From: Syncephalis fuscata
Taxonomy: Eukaryota; Zoopagomycota; Zoopagomycetes; Zoopagales; Piptocephalidaceae
Direction: 5' to 3'
NCBI GenBank assembly: GCA_025786725.1
Contig: JAHLTZ010000004.1
Span: forward strand, 248,001-312,000
Length of the DNA: 64,000 nucleotides
This document shows, one piece after another, positions 9,996 to 22,500 of the stretch. The position numbers and the translations under genes were made by a program. Numbering within the stretch: the first letter of the stretch is position 1; each line of letters starts with the position of its first letter. The notes under the pieces are model-generated. The model worked only from the letters and a program-made list of their open reading frames with translations. It did not search any database and was not told the origin of the DNA.

Positions 9996-12922
9996 ATGAC
10001 CGTGGAGCAAACATGCCAGCAAACATTAGCTGTAAGCACTACAGATTCGACAGATAATACAGCAACGGCATTAGAAAATCGCATTATTGCTCGATTGGCA
10101 GAAAGCAAGGTTAGTTTAATAGCTATTGGTTTGCTAGTACAAATAGCTCATTACTTTCATTTAGTCTTTTGTTTATCAAGCTATTCATAGGTAAAAGTCA
10201 TTAATAGCAGAGACTAGTTAGTACTTATATTGAGTATAGTTTTTATAAAGATATACCAAATGCTTACAAATACAGCTTAACTTTAACTGAAGAACTAAAG
10301 CCACTTAATACGGATATTCAAGCGTTTTCTCGTATGGTACATACTCTATTTTGACGGTTATTTAGTAGCTAGCATTAACGACTGGTTATATCAGATAACA
10401 GAAGATGTAGAATCAAATCGTTTAGCAGTATATCAGGATACGGCTTATATGCTTGAATTACTTATTGAAGTAAGTACATCTTGGTTGTTTACATTATTTA
10501 TATTTATTGTTTAATTACTATAGATTCATACACGATTACAAGATTTTGATCAAGCACTATTATCTAATGAACTACTAAGTGCTGTTTCATGTGTACACGA
10601 TACGGTAAATATTAACATTAATACTAATGCTAATGCTAACATCAATTTATTTAGTTATCACTTATTAATGGTTTAAGCAACTGTAAAGACGAATGTGATG
10701 TTGAAGTGCTTTCCTTATTAAAAGTGTGTAATTTATTTAACATTTATATTAATAGTCAATTAATGATTTTAGAGTGCTCGTAGTAAAAAGACCAGTGCAT
10801 TAAAGGCTTGTCTTCATCGATATACATCACTAGCGGTTGCTATTGCTCGGAATGATTTATATATACGCGTTGTTGTTACCTATGATATTATCGGTAAGTA
10901 TATATATATATATATAATGTTATAATAAATACTTAATGACATTACAACTAACATTAATAACACTAATACTTTATAGATCCACGAGATAGAACAGGAATGA
11001 GTAATGCTATCACTTTATCGGATTTGTTTTCGGCTTTGGCGGGTATTGAAATGCTAGATGATGAATTGAAATGGCTAGCCCGCCAATTTATAGATCTATT
11101 ACTACGACCTTTACTACACGATTCGTCCCTGCAGTTGACAATAGAACGTAGTAGACAACAAGCAGTTCTTACTATTGATCGACGGAAGAGCAATGCCATG
11201 TCTATTGATGGATTTGATAAACTATTAGAAGTGGCTCGATTTCTATCCCATGATATATTGTGTGGTGGCGAGTTTTCCGAAGATAATGAGTCTTTTACAG
11301 AACCATTTTCTATCATTTGGTATCACGATCTTGTACAAATGCTAACTCGGGATTATTTACAAAAACTTATACCTGGTGATCGGGCAGAGTTAAACCATTA
11401 TGTAGAAAGTATGGATCAAATGATAGGATTTGAAAGAGAACTACGAAATCTCGGTAGGTGATGTAATTATTAGCATAAATGGCCCTATTAATATGGCAAT
11501 CAACACTGTAGGATTATTACCACTAAGAGATAAACCAATAACAAACTTTCTTCAACAATGTGACAGCCACTACTTGAAAAGAGACGTACTGAATTATTAT
11601 AGATGCGCGAACAATTCTTATTGACGATGATCAAAATACTGTATTTATTGAAGATTTGTATTTAACTGGTAATAATCCATTATTATTGTTATAACATTTA
11701 CTAATTAGCTATTTTAGATAATATGGCATTAATGCAAAATGACAAAGATACAACCGTAAAGGGAGGTAAACTATTAAAAGGCGGTAAAGAAGACAGTGAA
11801 TCGAACGAGTCATTATTGGGATTTCCTACCTGTCATATTAGTGTGCAAACCCAAACGCTTATTGAACTTGTTAACCAGACATTAGATAAAGCCATCAGTA
11901 TTACTGAAGCAGATGAGTAAGTGACTAATAAATAATACAGCGTTTAACTAACTGAACTAATTAAATAGAGCCATGGAATTGTTTTGTTGTGCTCGAGATC
12001 TACTCGATCTACATCGAGCTATTAGACCTATGATTGAAAAGGATGAACGTGCATCTCAGTATTTAGCAAGGGGTGCTATTCTATATAATGACTGCATGTA
12101 TATTGTCTATCATCTACATGCATTTGAATATCGCTATGGCAAACTACTGTCCAAACCATTGCGCTCAATGGCTACATTTATCGATCTAGTACATACTTAT
12201 TGGTCGCTGGGCCATACTCATTTCTGCCAACTAGTGGTAAGTAGTCGTTGGTAGTTGATAGCATTTACACGATTACTTACTTACTTGCCAATAGCACCAA
12301 CAGCAAGAACACTTGGAAGCTTTAATGGCATCAATCTGTGGTCTACACCAACTTGATGAACAACAGAGATCAGATCAAGTAGAAACTATTTTAAAACAAG
12401 CAATTCAACACGTATCACAAATAGTTAAATCATGGCGAGTAAGTGTTTTATTTATTGTGCCATAATAACATGTAATGTACTAATAAACTTGTCCTAATAG
12501 ATTTTATTACCAAAGCGGCTTTATCGACAGTCTATTGGATCATTGCTTAATGTAATACTGGATTCAATGATTCAACAGGTATTATCGCTTACTACTCTAA
12601 TGACTACACTCGAATGCTATCGATTACGTCATTTATTCTCGATGATTGATCGGCTTGTTCACGACTGTATAGTCCCACCATCAAAAGAGAATTCCACGGA
12701 AGCAGTAAGTGTTGTTAGTAGTATGTTGCTGTGTTATTACATTAACGCATCCTCTCTTTGTAGATGTCAGCTTGGTTCAAGTTTTCTCAGATATACACGC
12801 TTATTAATCCATCAACGTCCGAATCAACTCGACGAGTCATACTTGGCAATACTACGGCCGTATGGTCTTCCGAGGATAAAGCAATTTTGAAACGCCTTAT
12901 TGATGGCATTAGCCATTCCTAA
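9996..12922 (+). CDS. ZW10: ZW10/Dsl1-family tethering and kinetochore protein
   Basis: ZW10 is part of the ER-Golgi tether (NRZ/Dsl1 complex) and, in animals, of the RZZ kinetochore complex. About twelve exons can be joined. The C-terminal half is the most diagnostic: MELFCCARDLLDLHRAI, AILYNDCMYIVYHLH, ILLPKRLYRQSIGSLLN, MSAWFKFSQIYTLINPS and SSEDKAILKRLIDGI. Mid-protein, FERELRNLGLLP leads into a stretch reading DSHYLEKRRTELL...ARTILIDDD, which matches ZW10 SHF..KK...AR. To read that stretch two single-base losses (near 11576 and 11601) must be assumed; alternatively a 44-nt GT-AG intron would remove it in frame. The first two exons are the least certain. The end is TAA at 12920-12922. Confidence 0.85.
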
Positions 12923-12974
12923 TATTTATTCACTGTTTATAACGATATAGTTTTAATAAAGTATCAAATGACAC

Positions 12975-13500
12975 GCAGGCGCGCCTTGATTGAAGCATAG
13001 TGTTCCTTGTCCATATTGTACAGTAGGTAACAGTCTGGTAAGTGATAGCTGCACTTCACATTGTACCCCGGCTCTTGTCCATTAATCTATAATTGCGATG
13101 ACGATGTAATATCGTTGGTGATCGTGCCACTGCTGTCGTTGTGGATCGAGTGCAGTGTAGGTTCCAACCAATGGCCTGCATTGCCATCTAACCAACAACG
13201 ATCAGTGCCCCAATAGCAGGTACTGCCAAGCAAGGCTAGTAGCAGTGCAGAGCAATAGGCACAGGGTCTTTTATGCAGAAAATAAGATACTAGGTAGCAA
13301 AACACAAAATACGGTGGAGCAGTAGGCTGCGGCAGTAATAAAAGAGGAATGAACCAGCTAGACACGCGTAAGCAGTAGTACTGCAATCTCCAACTGTACT
13401 TACCGCATACAATACATGAAGCAGAATAAGCGGTGCTATTTCAAAGGCTAACAAAATGTAAATACTACGAGCCGCTGTAATAACAAGGATGAAAGTACAG
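12975..13500 (-). other. possible membrane-protein gene, unrecognised
   Basis: Between ZW10 and La the minus strand has hydrophobic open frames but no gene model I can defend. Readable pieces are AARSIYILLAFEIAPLIL near 13430-13480, a hydrophobic segment with CYWGTDRCW near 13190-13240, GALIVVGWMAMQAIGW in another frame at the same place, and a C-terminal piece NVKCSYHLPDCYLLYNMDKE followed by a stop at about 12966. The pieces lie in different frames, which could reflect short introns, frame breaks as elsewhere in this window, or chance. I do not recognise a family and saw no convincing start codon. Confidence 0.3.
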
Positions 13501-13653
13501 TTAAGACTATGACGTGGTAAGAAAGAAAGAAAATATTAAATAATAAAACAAATAACAAAATAATGATGATCGTATTAATTAACACATTAACAACTTGTTA
13601 TGCGTCACCATGTTTTTCTATATTAAAGATTAAAAGCGCATCCATTAAAGTAG

Positions 13654-14411
13654 CTACGAATCAGCATCAGTTTTAGAGTGTTTAGATTCAGGCTGATCTG
13701 CGCCATTATCATCGGAACGTGCACGCTTATTATCGTTATTGCCTGATCGACCACCATTACGATTGCCACCGCGACCACCGCGTCCGCCACGACCACCACG
13801 ACCACGACCACGTCCGAATTTAGCTTGACGTCTAGCCTTGTTATCGTTGATGGCTGCAAGTTCTTCAGGCTTGATATACGGTTTTGGAATACCTACAAAG
13901 GCAGGCTTTGAGTTCCAGTACTGTTTCTCTTCGTCACCTAGTATCATATATAGCTATTTAGTAAATAAACTAGAATATATCAATGTATCTATGATTTGTT
14001 ACCTTCAATTCTCGACAAGCTTAGTGCATTGTCGCCAAATTTAATTTCATTGTCCATTTGTCCAATAAATTCATCAGCTCGAGGGTCATCAAGTTGAAGT
14101 ACACCTGATTTGCCATTGTCGGTTGTATCGATGAATCGTACCAAAGTTGGTGCTGTTGCCAACAAAGGTTTAAGCATTTGACTGTTCAAACCTTCTGGTC
14201 CATTGGTGTATCGGACAATAGAGTTGAACAAAAAGCGCTTTCCGCCGATTTCACCATACAATTCTTCAGAACAAGTCTTTGGAATGATGACTTGATCAAC
14301 GTTACGTGGTTTATGATATTTACGTTCAATAATACGTTCTAATACCATTTCTGAAGGTACGCCCCATTGATCGGCTTTACGGCCAGCATAGTGCTTACTA
14401 TTCAATATACA

Positions 14412-14442
<31 letters not shown>

Positions 14443-15210
14443 TATTATTATTATTATTATTAGCATTATTATATATTTTACTTACGCTGTTTCCATTGGA
14501 ATAACGCTGTTATTCTGTCGTTGGGCTGTTGATAGTACTTTTTCGACTTCTGCTGCTGATGAATACTCAACAAATGCCTTTCCCTAAATAGACTTATTAG
14601 TAAATAGTGTTTATAATCTATAAAATAGATGGCTTACGATGAAGGTCTTGTTAGCGCGTACAAGACGGACACTAAGACATTGACCAAAAGTAGTGAAGAA
14701 TTCTTCGTATTTACATTGTTGCTCTGGCATTGGTACATTGGCCATTTTATCAAGGTTTTTCTATTCATTGGATTATTATTAGATTACCAATAATAATAAT
14801 AATAGTAATATACTGTATATTAACACTTACCACATAGATTGTACGATCGAGTACAGAGTCACGGCTGGGCATTGGATTGATACGAGCGACTTTAGTGTTA
14901 TCATCGCTAATCTTAAGACGAGTGCTTAGTTTTAGCGCATCAACAACCAAGTCTTTCTTGTCAGCATATGGGGCCATACGCTTAAACTTGGAAATTATAT
15001 CCAATTCAACAACTAGATAAAAAACAGATGGTTAAGGCATTTAGATAGCATTCAATAGTAAAAGAAAAGGATACAGCCATCGTCTTTCTCGGCTAATTCG
15101 CGCAAGAATTTGTCGCTAAGAATGTTGGAATCGCTAAAGTAAAACTCTAGCTGTTTGACAACATTGTATCGTTCATCCGTGGTTGCACTTGGCGAGATTC
15201 CAGTCGACAT
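13654..15210 (-). CDS. LHP1: La protein (lupus antigen homologue), RNA-binding chaperone
   Basis: La binds the 3' oligo-U end of new RNA polymerase III transcripts and protects them. The N-terminus carries a La motif: VVKQLEFYFSDSNILSDKFLRE, then FVELDIISKFKRMAPY and VVDALKLSTRLKISDDNTKVAR. An RRM follows (DRTIYV, then FTTFGQCLSVRLVRANKTF and GKAFVEYSSAAEVEKVL). A C-terminal region (ERIIERKYHKPR...PTLVRFIDTTDNGKSGVLQL) is followed by an RGG/GGRGG run at 13740-13815 and a KR-rich tail. About six exons. One intron carries the ATT microsatellite at 14410-14463. The start at 15210 gives MSTGISPSATTDERYNVV. It lies 225 bp from the divergent U1 snRNA gene. The gene symbol follows the yeast orthologue. 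Confidence 0.92.
14410..14463. repeat. (ATT)n microsatellite in a La intron
   Basis: About 18 near-perfect copies of ATT/ATTATT with one C interruption. It lies wholly within an intron of the La gene, so length changes would not alter the protein. Confidence 0.9.
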
Positions 15211-15435
15211 GACTTCTGTTGTTAATAGGTTGCAGCTTGTTCGTTAACCAAAGTGTGGGCGTATGCACTAACAACTAAACAAGAAAAAGCAACTGAAAAA
15301 AAGAAGCAGAAAAAGTGTACTCGTAAAAACTGATAATATCGACCAATAATTTGGTAGTTTATAGTTATTGCGGATCCCACTAGTTAAGATAGCCATTTAA
15401 ATTTTCCGCGCCACTGAACCCAACTGATGTTCTGC

Positions 15436-15600
15436 ATACTTACCTGGCAGGTGCATGGGGTGGTCAAGAGGGCCTCATGTACGCTTTAGGGCCTCGCCAT
15501 TGCACAACCGTGCGGGGATCTTCTGCGCGAACGTCCTTACGGGCGTCTCGACTGCACAATTTTTGTTAGTGGGGAGATGAGCGCATCGCGCCGTCTCCCT
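15436..15600 (+). ncRNA. U1 spliceosomal snRNA
   Basis: U1 snRNA pairs with 5' splice sites to start spliceosome assembly. The 5' end reads ATACTTACCTG, the exact U1 5'-splice-site recognition sequence, complementary to the GTAAGT donors used throughout this window. Next are GGCAGG opening the four-way junction, a stem-loop I with GGTCAAGAGG in place of the U1-70K loop, and stem-loop II with the U1A-binding loop CATTGCAC. Later come CTCGACTGCA, the Sm site AATTTTTGT, and a closing stem-loop IV of GGGGAGATG paired with GTCTCCC. The length of about 165 nt equals the usual 164 nt of human U1. The 3' end is set at the base of the last stem and is uncertain by a few bases. It stands between La and SGF29 as its own transcription unit. 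Confidence 0.95.
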
Positions 15601-15873
15601 TTTTATTTAAAGAAAATACCAATTAAACTAAAGCTTTGTAGCTAAACTGATTATATCAAGCAATTTGTCTATACACAATAACTGTAATAGTGCTATCAAT
15701 GCTATTTCGACTCTTTTGTAATTTATTACAAGTTATTTATGTTTATGTAATAGGATAGATGCACATGACATTTTATTTACCATATAACTGTTTATTTGCT
15801 GACTACTACTGTCAATTAAAACAAAACTTTATTAATTCAAACACGCTTTTATATACGTAGACCAGTACCATGG

Positions 15874-17245
15874 CTAATCTACTTGTTTAGGATAGTCCAA
15901 AACCATATTGGCTGGAACTGCCTGGGCCTGTTCATTATCGTCGTCGAATTGGACAACGTACTGTCCTTTGCATCGTGGATCCCGCACCTAATTACACTGA
16001 TAAGCAGTCGGCAACAATGGTATTACAGCCTATTTACCTTAGAAGGAGGCATGGTAACGGTAGCTTTGTAAAAGCATGTTGTATTTGGATAAAGAGCAAG
16101 CACGGTATGTCCAATGGCAAACTCGCCCGATCGATGACCCATACCAGTATTGCTAATAGTAAGAATATACTTGGGTGGCAATTGATATCTAATATTCCGT
16201 CAATCATCTAACTTGAATCATATACCATTTATTCACTTACGTGGCAATATTACCGCTATCGTCCTCTTCGGCATCCTCAACCTCGTATCTAATCGTATAT
16301 CATAATTAGCTAGATCGATTCATATACATTGCACCTACACCTGCTTCTCTGCAAAATAGCGTTTAACAACTGCCAGAATCCATTCATCAACATCGTCATC
16401 GCCAGAGGATACTTTGGCTGCAACCTATAGTGACTAATAAGACTGTGTCTCTAATAGTCTCTGTTAAGCTTACTCGCTGACCAGCCGAAATAGCAATGGA
16501 CTTTTTAGTTGGCGATCTAAACTTGTTATTAATAAACCAATTTTATTATTTACATCAATCCATTGCCACTTACCCGCGTGGCTTTCGCACGGGTGTTTCG
16601 GGTGGTTCAGACTCTGAATGGCGTTTACGTCGTCGCGATGATTCTGTATGACTGGCCGTTGGTGTACCAACACTTGGCGAAGAGGGTGTCGTCACCTTAA
16701 CTATACACGGACACATACATATACATATACATATACATATATATCAAAGGTCTATTATAACGCCTCGCTCTCTCCCTCTCTTACTACCTTCTGTATCTGC
16801 TGCTTCTCTTAGAGCAATTAAAACACCAAGACGCTCTTTTAACCGGTCTGCCATTCTATACATACATACATATATACATACATACATACATACATCAATA
16901 AATACATACATTAATAAATACGCTGTAATTTAACTGTAATACCTACGACTTTACTTCAACCACGGTTTCCATGGCCTCTTCACATAGTCGTTCTCCCTTT
17001 TGGACGGCCCGTCGTTCCGGCACTGTGTATAAGCTGTGTCAGACAATCTACAGTAAAAGTGACCGCCTACCTTGATCACTGGATGCATATAGCTGATTCA
17101 GCTGCTCCAATAGCGTATTTGTCTTGGTACGCGTAGTGCCAAGTACTTGTAAATCGGCAGCAATATGTCGCCATAAGACAAGCTCATCCCGATCTTCATT
17201 GGTGCCAGTACGTGTTGCACGTACCTTACGCTCCGTAGTGGCCAT
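15874..17245 (-). CDS. SGF29: SAGA-associated factor 29 (tandem Tudor H3K4me reader)
   Basis: SGF29 is a SAGA subunit; its tandem Tudor domain binds histone H3 methylated on Lys4. About nine exons. The N-terminus (MATTERKVRATRTG, WRHIAADLQVLG) and a helix VPERRAVQKGERLCEEAMET resemble the SGF29 coiled-coil region. A basic linker (SSRRRKRHSESEPPE) follows. The C-terminal domain reads SAGQRVAAKVSSGDDDVDEWILAVV (broken by introns), VYEVEDAEEDDSGNIATY, then GHTVLALYPNTTCFYKATV and GQYVVQFDDDNE. VAA-V, W-LA-V, YEV-D and VLALYP-TT-FY-A are the diagnostic blocks, and FY of TTCFY helps form the methyl-lysine cage. One intron is filled with TACA and ATACAT repeats. The end is a TAG at 15874-15876. Confidence 0.88.
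16709..16895. repeat. ATACAT and TACA microsatellites in SGF29 introns
   Basis: Two simple-repeat blocks, ATACAT copies at about 16709-16742 and TACA copies at about 16858-16895, lie in adjacent introns of SGF29 and flank a short coding exon. Confidence 0.8.
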
Positions 17246-17550
17246 CTCCTCGACTAGCAATAGTGGCAACAAACAGTAATATAAATAAATAAAGCCAGGT
17301 GCTTATAATAGTCGAAATAATAGTAGTAGCAACTGCAATAGTAATAACAAATAACAATATTAATAATACCTGTCACTCAAATGTTGTAGTAAAGAATGGT
17401 CTGTGTCGTCAAGATGACCTCGTTTTTGCCACTTTCTTCTTTCTCCTTCATACTTTGAAGTATTACTTAAGAATTCCAAAGTATTCCTTAAACTACAAGG
17501 ACACCTGCCAAGGCTTGCGTGTTTGAATATAACTAATAGTTTGTTTGTAT

Positions 17551-19305
17551 ATGGCTAATACTGTAAGAATGTCGTAACAATCTTGTACAATAATAAAGGA
17601 TATGTTGTATCTATATACACATATCTATCCATCTATCTATATCTACGTATAATATTAATATAACGATAATAGGATGGCGTAGGAGGTATTTCTCCTGCCG
17701 TAGCCCAGTCAATAAGTCAAGCGTAAGTGTTAATAATTGTGGTCTATCGTGTGTTTTAATGGATACATTTAATACAATTGCTACAATCATAGTGGAGACC
17801 AGGTTAATACGCCAGACTATGGAGTAGGTGGCGTGCAAAAACCGCGTCTATTACTGATGGGACTAAGACGGTAGGTTAGAAGGGCTGATTGGTATACAAT
17901 ATAGTCATTTTATTAATATATACATATATATATTATATATGTATATACTCTATTGTAGAAGTGGTAAATCAAGTATTCAAAAAGTAGTATTTCATAAAAT
18001 GGCCCCCAATGATACACTTTACCTTGACAGTACACGTAAACTTATTAAAGATGATGTAGTGTAAGTAGAAATATTAATTATATATTATTATTGTTAACAT
18101 TAGCAATTAAAAGATCATTTATTGAATTTCAAGTCTGGGATTTTCCCAATGATTTTGACTTATTCGATCCAACATTTGATGCTTTTGCAGTATTTGGTCA
18201 AATTGGTACACTAGTCTATGTCATTGATGCACAAGTAGGTATTATTCATTACTATCTATTTGTATTTATAATTATATTGATACAACATCTACTATAGGAT
18301 GACTATACTGATTCATTATCTAAATTACATATGATTATTGTACGCGCCTTTGACTGTAACCAGAACATATCATTTGAAGTATTCATCCATAAGGTTGATG
18401 GTCTATCAGATGACTTTAAATTTGGTAATTAAATAGGTTTGGAAAAGCACGACCATTAGTTATAGTAACTTAACAATTAAATAGATATTCAACGAGATAT
18501 TCAACGTCGATTGATGGATGAACTGGCCGATGAAGGACTCGAGGATGTGCAAATCAATTTCTATCTAACAAGCATCTACGATCGTTCTATTTACGAGGCA
18601 TGTAGCAAGGTGGTTCAAAAGTTAATACCTCAGTTGCCTACATTAGAAAATCTATTGGATATGTTATGTTCGGTAGGTTTTGATGGCTATAACAGATTAG
18701 TATCGTGTCTATGACTAATACAATATATTAATAGAATTCTGGTATAGAAAAAGCATTTTTATTTGATATTGAAAGCAAATTGTATTTAGCCACAGATAGC
18801 TCACCGGTGGATATGCAATCTTATGAGATTTGCAGTGAAATGATTGATATTATTCTAGATCTATCCATTATCTATGGGTAAGTCAATAATATACTATTTA
18901 GCCTATATAACTTAATACATAAGTTATATTATAGAGAAACACCATCTATAACTCCAAATGATCATGGTAATAGTCCATCCAATGCTATGGCACCAACTAC
19001 CCCGACCAATAAACTCTCTAGTACAGAGGATAATGCCCACTCTGTAATTAAATTATCTAGTGGTATTACTCTATTCTTCCGACAAATTGATCGGTAAGCG
19101 TTATAGATATTAAATTGAAAATCACTCATTCTATATTAGTCATTTGGCACTTATCTGTCTAATGAGAACGGAGAATTACGAGAACCATGGCCTACTGGAT
19201 CATAATGTACGCTGCTTCAAAGATGCCATTACAGAAGTATTTGAAATGCAAAGATCAAATTTCCAACAAGATGTTACTGACACGACCATTTCATCATCAT
19301 CTTAA
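17551..19305 (+). CDS. GTR2: Rag GTPase Gtr2/RagC
   Basis: Gtr2/RagC pairs with Gtr1/RagA on the vacuole or lysosome and passes amino-acid sufficiency to TORC1. About eight exons. Family blocks are [22 protein letters not shown] (P-loop), [56 protein letters not shown] (HKVD in place of NKxD, normal for RagC) and [14 protein letters not shown]. The roadblock domain follows from [22 protein letters not shown] through [20 protein letters not shown] to [16 protein letters not shown]. The G3 box reads WDFPND where RagC has WDFPGQ, so the invariant Gly and the following Gln are replaced. The first exon MANT (17551-17562) is only 12 nt and is the weakest part of the model. The reading frame is intact to TAA at 19303-19305. 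Confidence 0.92.
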
Positions 19306-19507
19306 TAAATAATACACCGTAATACACCGTAATACACAATCAGTATAATAGTTTTAATGTAATAGTGTAATAACAATTATAATTACAATAATACGTCACA
19401 TTTCTTTTACCTTTGCTTTATTTTATAGCTTTGTCATTGTTACTCCTACTATTGCTACTGTTGCTATTTGCTATTATACTTATACTATTACTTAATAGTT
19501 GGATAAT

Positions 19508-22500
19508 ATGGCCAACGAAGATGATGAGGTGGGCTAAAGTGTTCTATTCATAATTGGTAGACTTCTAATACCAGTACCGATAGTCTCGCTGGATTCAAAA
19601 GATAAAAGGATTGTGCTCCACCGCGCATAACCACTCCACTAGCGAACTATGTAACCAGTTAGTTAGTATTCGTAAACAACGACTTGTAAGCTATTCGTAT
19701 ACAACTGGATACTTGTTAAACGTGTCTATCATCATCTATTCTAGGTGAGTTTGGAGCGATTCCGAACCCATCTACTAGATCGTGTGTTATTGGCACTGCT
19801 AGCTGCACTTACTGCAGCCAACAGTACCAACACTTTAGAACTGTTATACGCTCTCAATGCAACAATTAATGCTAACGGGCCTTATTGCCACAAGGTAATG
19901 ACTATGAATAGTGTTATGTTATAAGCTATGTTGATTAACTGATACAACTGTGTTGCACTGAACTAACTATAATAGCACTATGATGCCTTATTAGCAGTAC
20001 TTATACCATTGGCCCGACAAAACCAAGAATCAATGGGATATAGAAGGCAAGCGATTAATAGTCTAGGCAATTTGTGTCATCGATCGGGCAGTAAAATGCA
20101 ACATCGGCTACAAGCAGTACAAGAAGTACTGGTGGATAATCTGGAAGCAGTATTAGACGTGAAAAGTCGTTCAAATAATCGACAATTACTTGATTCATCG
20201 AAGGTACATAGCTATAAGTATTGGATACTATAGATGTTGATATTAATTAGTCGTTGAATAGCTTGCATCATGTACATTACGTGCATTGCAACTAGTATTG
20301 CCTGAAGAGAAGCCTAATGATATGCAAGTAGATCGATTAATGCGAGTACTTCCCAGCTATGCTTTATTACATAACGATGATCAGATTGGCGGTAATAACT
20401 ATTAATTAGTGTATATATATATATATATAATAAATGTTAACTAAACTATTTATAGTATATCCATTTAGACTAGTAGCGGATACAACACGGTCAACAATAA
20501 CAAGTTCAGAGTCAGAGTTTTCAGAAACTGATCCAAACTCTACGGGAAAGCGGTTAGTAGGAATAGATTGATTAGATAATAGTAGTGGCAATAATAATAA
20601 TATATATATATATTATGTATCTATAGAGATCGTATTCGTGTACGACAACATGCGCTAGCATGTCTACAACATTTAACTAAAGTAAGTAGAGTATATTAAC
20701 TATATTTTAATTAGTATACTAATATAAATATTTCCTAGTCATCACCTAATACGGTATTCTCACACTTGGATCGATTGTTCCAAGGTGGTCCACAAACTGG
20801 ACAACGCACTTTATTAATGGCCATATTAGAAGAAGAGAATGCCACATTACGTATGGCAGCATGTCAGCTACTCATGTCTATTACTAATGCTGGTAAATCA
20901 CTGTTTGCCACGGCAAGTGAACGGTAATATTCATTAATGGCCATATTGATGTATCTAATAACTGTTTATACTATAGAGGTGGTCAAATATCGTCATTTAC
21001 ATCGTTATCAGAGAAGATGGGTGTATTATTACGCCAATTTCATGCCACTATGATTGCAGCACTCCAACGTGAACAAGATTTACAATGTATTACGTGTATT
21101 CTTCAAGTAAGTCATACATCATTAAATATACTATAGATAAATAACCATTTATAGTGTGCCAGTGCATTGGCTGATAATGTACCCTATGCACGTCTCTCTT
21201 CTGGACATCTACCACGACTATTTGATGCGGTACTTTACTGTACAGAGCGTAGTTGTAAATCAGTATGGCAGTCACCTGAAACAGAGGACAGTGCGAGGTT
21301 GCGTAATGAAGAGAGTACATTAGAAAGTGAAATATATCAATTAGCGGTAACCGGACTTTCTTGTATAGCTCATTTAATTGGTAGGTAATTATTTTACTAA
21401 ATAAGCTTTTGGTAAATCATTAGATTTGTTTATTAAATAGATGCTGCTGCCATTAAAACAACAACAACAACAACAACCAGTAAATAATAATTCTACTATA
21501 AATAATAGTATAAATGAACAGTTGGAATCAACACGATTGTTATTAATGGATCGAATGAATGCAACATTTACATTAATTCAATCGTGTTTTACTTTATCAG
21601 AGTCTAAACAAAGGCTGACAACAGAAAGTTATGCTGTTGTATCGGCTATTATACGTACATTTCCCGATTTTATTAGGTAATAGTAAAAACATTGATATTA
21701 TTGTTATTATTAATCTATCATATAAATAGTACTCGTTGGACAGCTGTTAATGCAGCATTGCAACAACATTTACCTGTACAGGCAGAAGCACGTGTTTCGG
21801 CTCTTGGTAGTGTGGAACAGTTTGCTAAAATCATTGCCATAGACACTACGGTAAGAGGAGTCATTTAATTTATTACTATATTAATATAATCTATTATTTA
21901 ATCTATTAATAGTGGTCTATTTGGTGGGAAGATACGGTGGATCATTTAATACAAGCAAATTCAAATGATTCTGTCGGTTCAGTACGAGCACTTATTTGTG
22001 ACATATTGGCCAACTTAACTGATGGTGTACTTGAAGGATTGACTGTAAGCTATTAATAACTATAACTATAACTATATATATACATTATTGGTGATATGAC
22101 TAACATGGATGGTAAAGATGCAACGACAAAGGTTTATTCTAAGTCTAGTACTAGCCATGTCAGCAGATACACGTCCGATGGTACAGGCTGCAGCATGTCG
22201 TGCCTTGGGTGTTTTTGTATTATTTTCAAGCTTGCACGAGGTAAGTTATAGTCATGTTACCTATAGATTGTAATATAGATGGTCTTAATATTATAATTGA
22301 TTTAGGATATTGTTTTTCTATCTGATGCTGCAAATGCCATACTTGGTCACGCTGCCGATCGTAGTCTTGATGTTCGATTGCGTGTATTCTGGGCTATGGC
22401 CAATTTATGCGATCTTTTAGCTGAAAATAGGTGTGTATAATGCACAATAACTCAGTATAACATGCTATACTAATATAAATATTAATATAATGTAGCACCA

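Noticed and set aside
19590-19602. Frameshift at the start of HEATR6
   Set aside because: Placing the acceptor after TTCAAAAG makes MANEDDE join IKGLCSTAHN in frame, so no base is missing.
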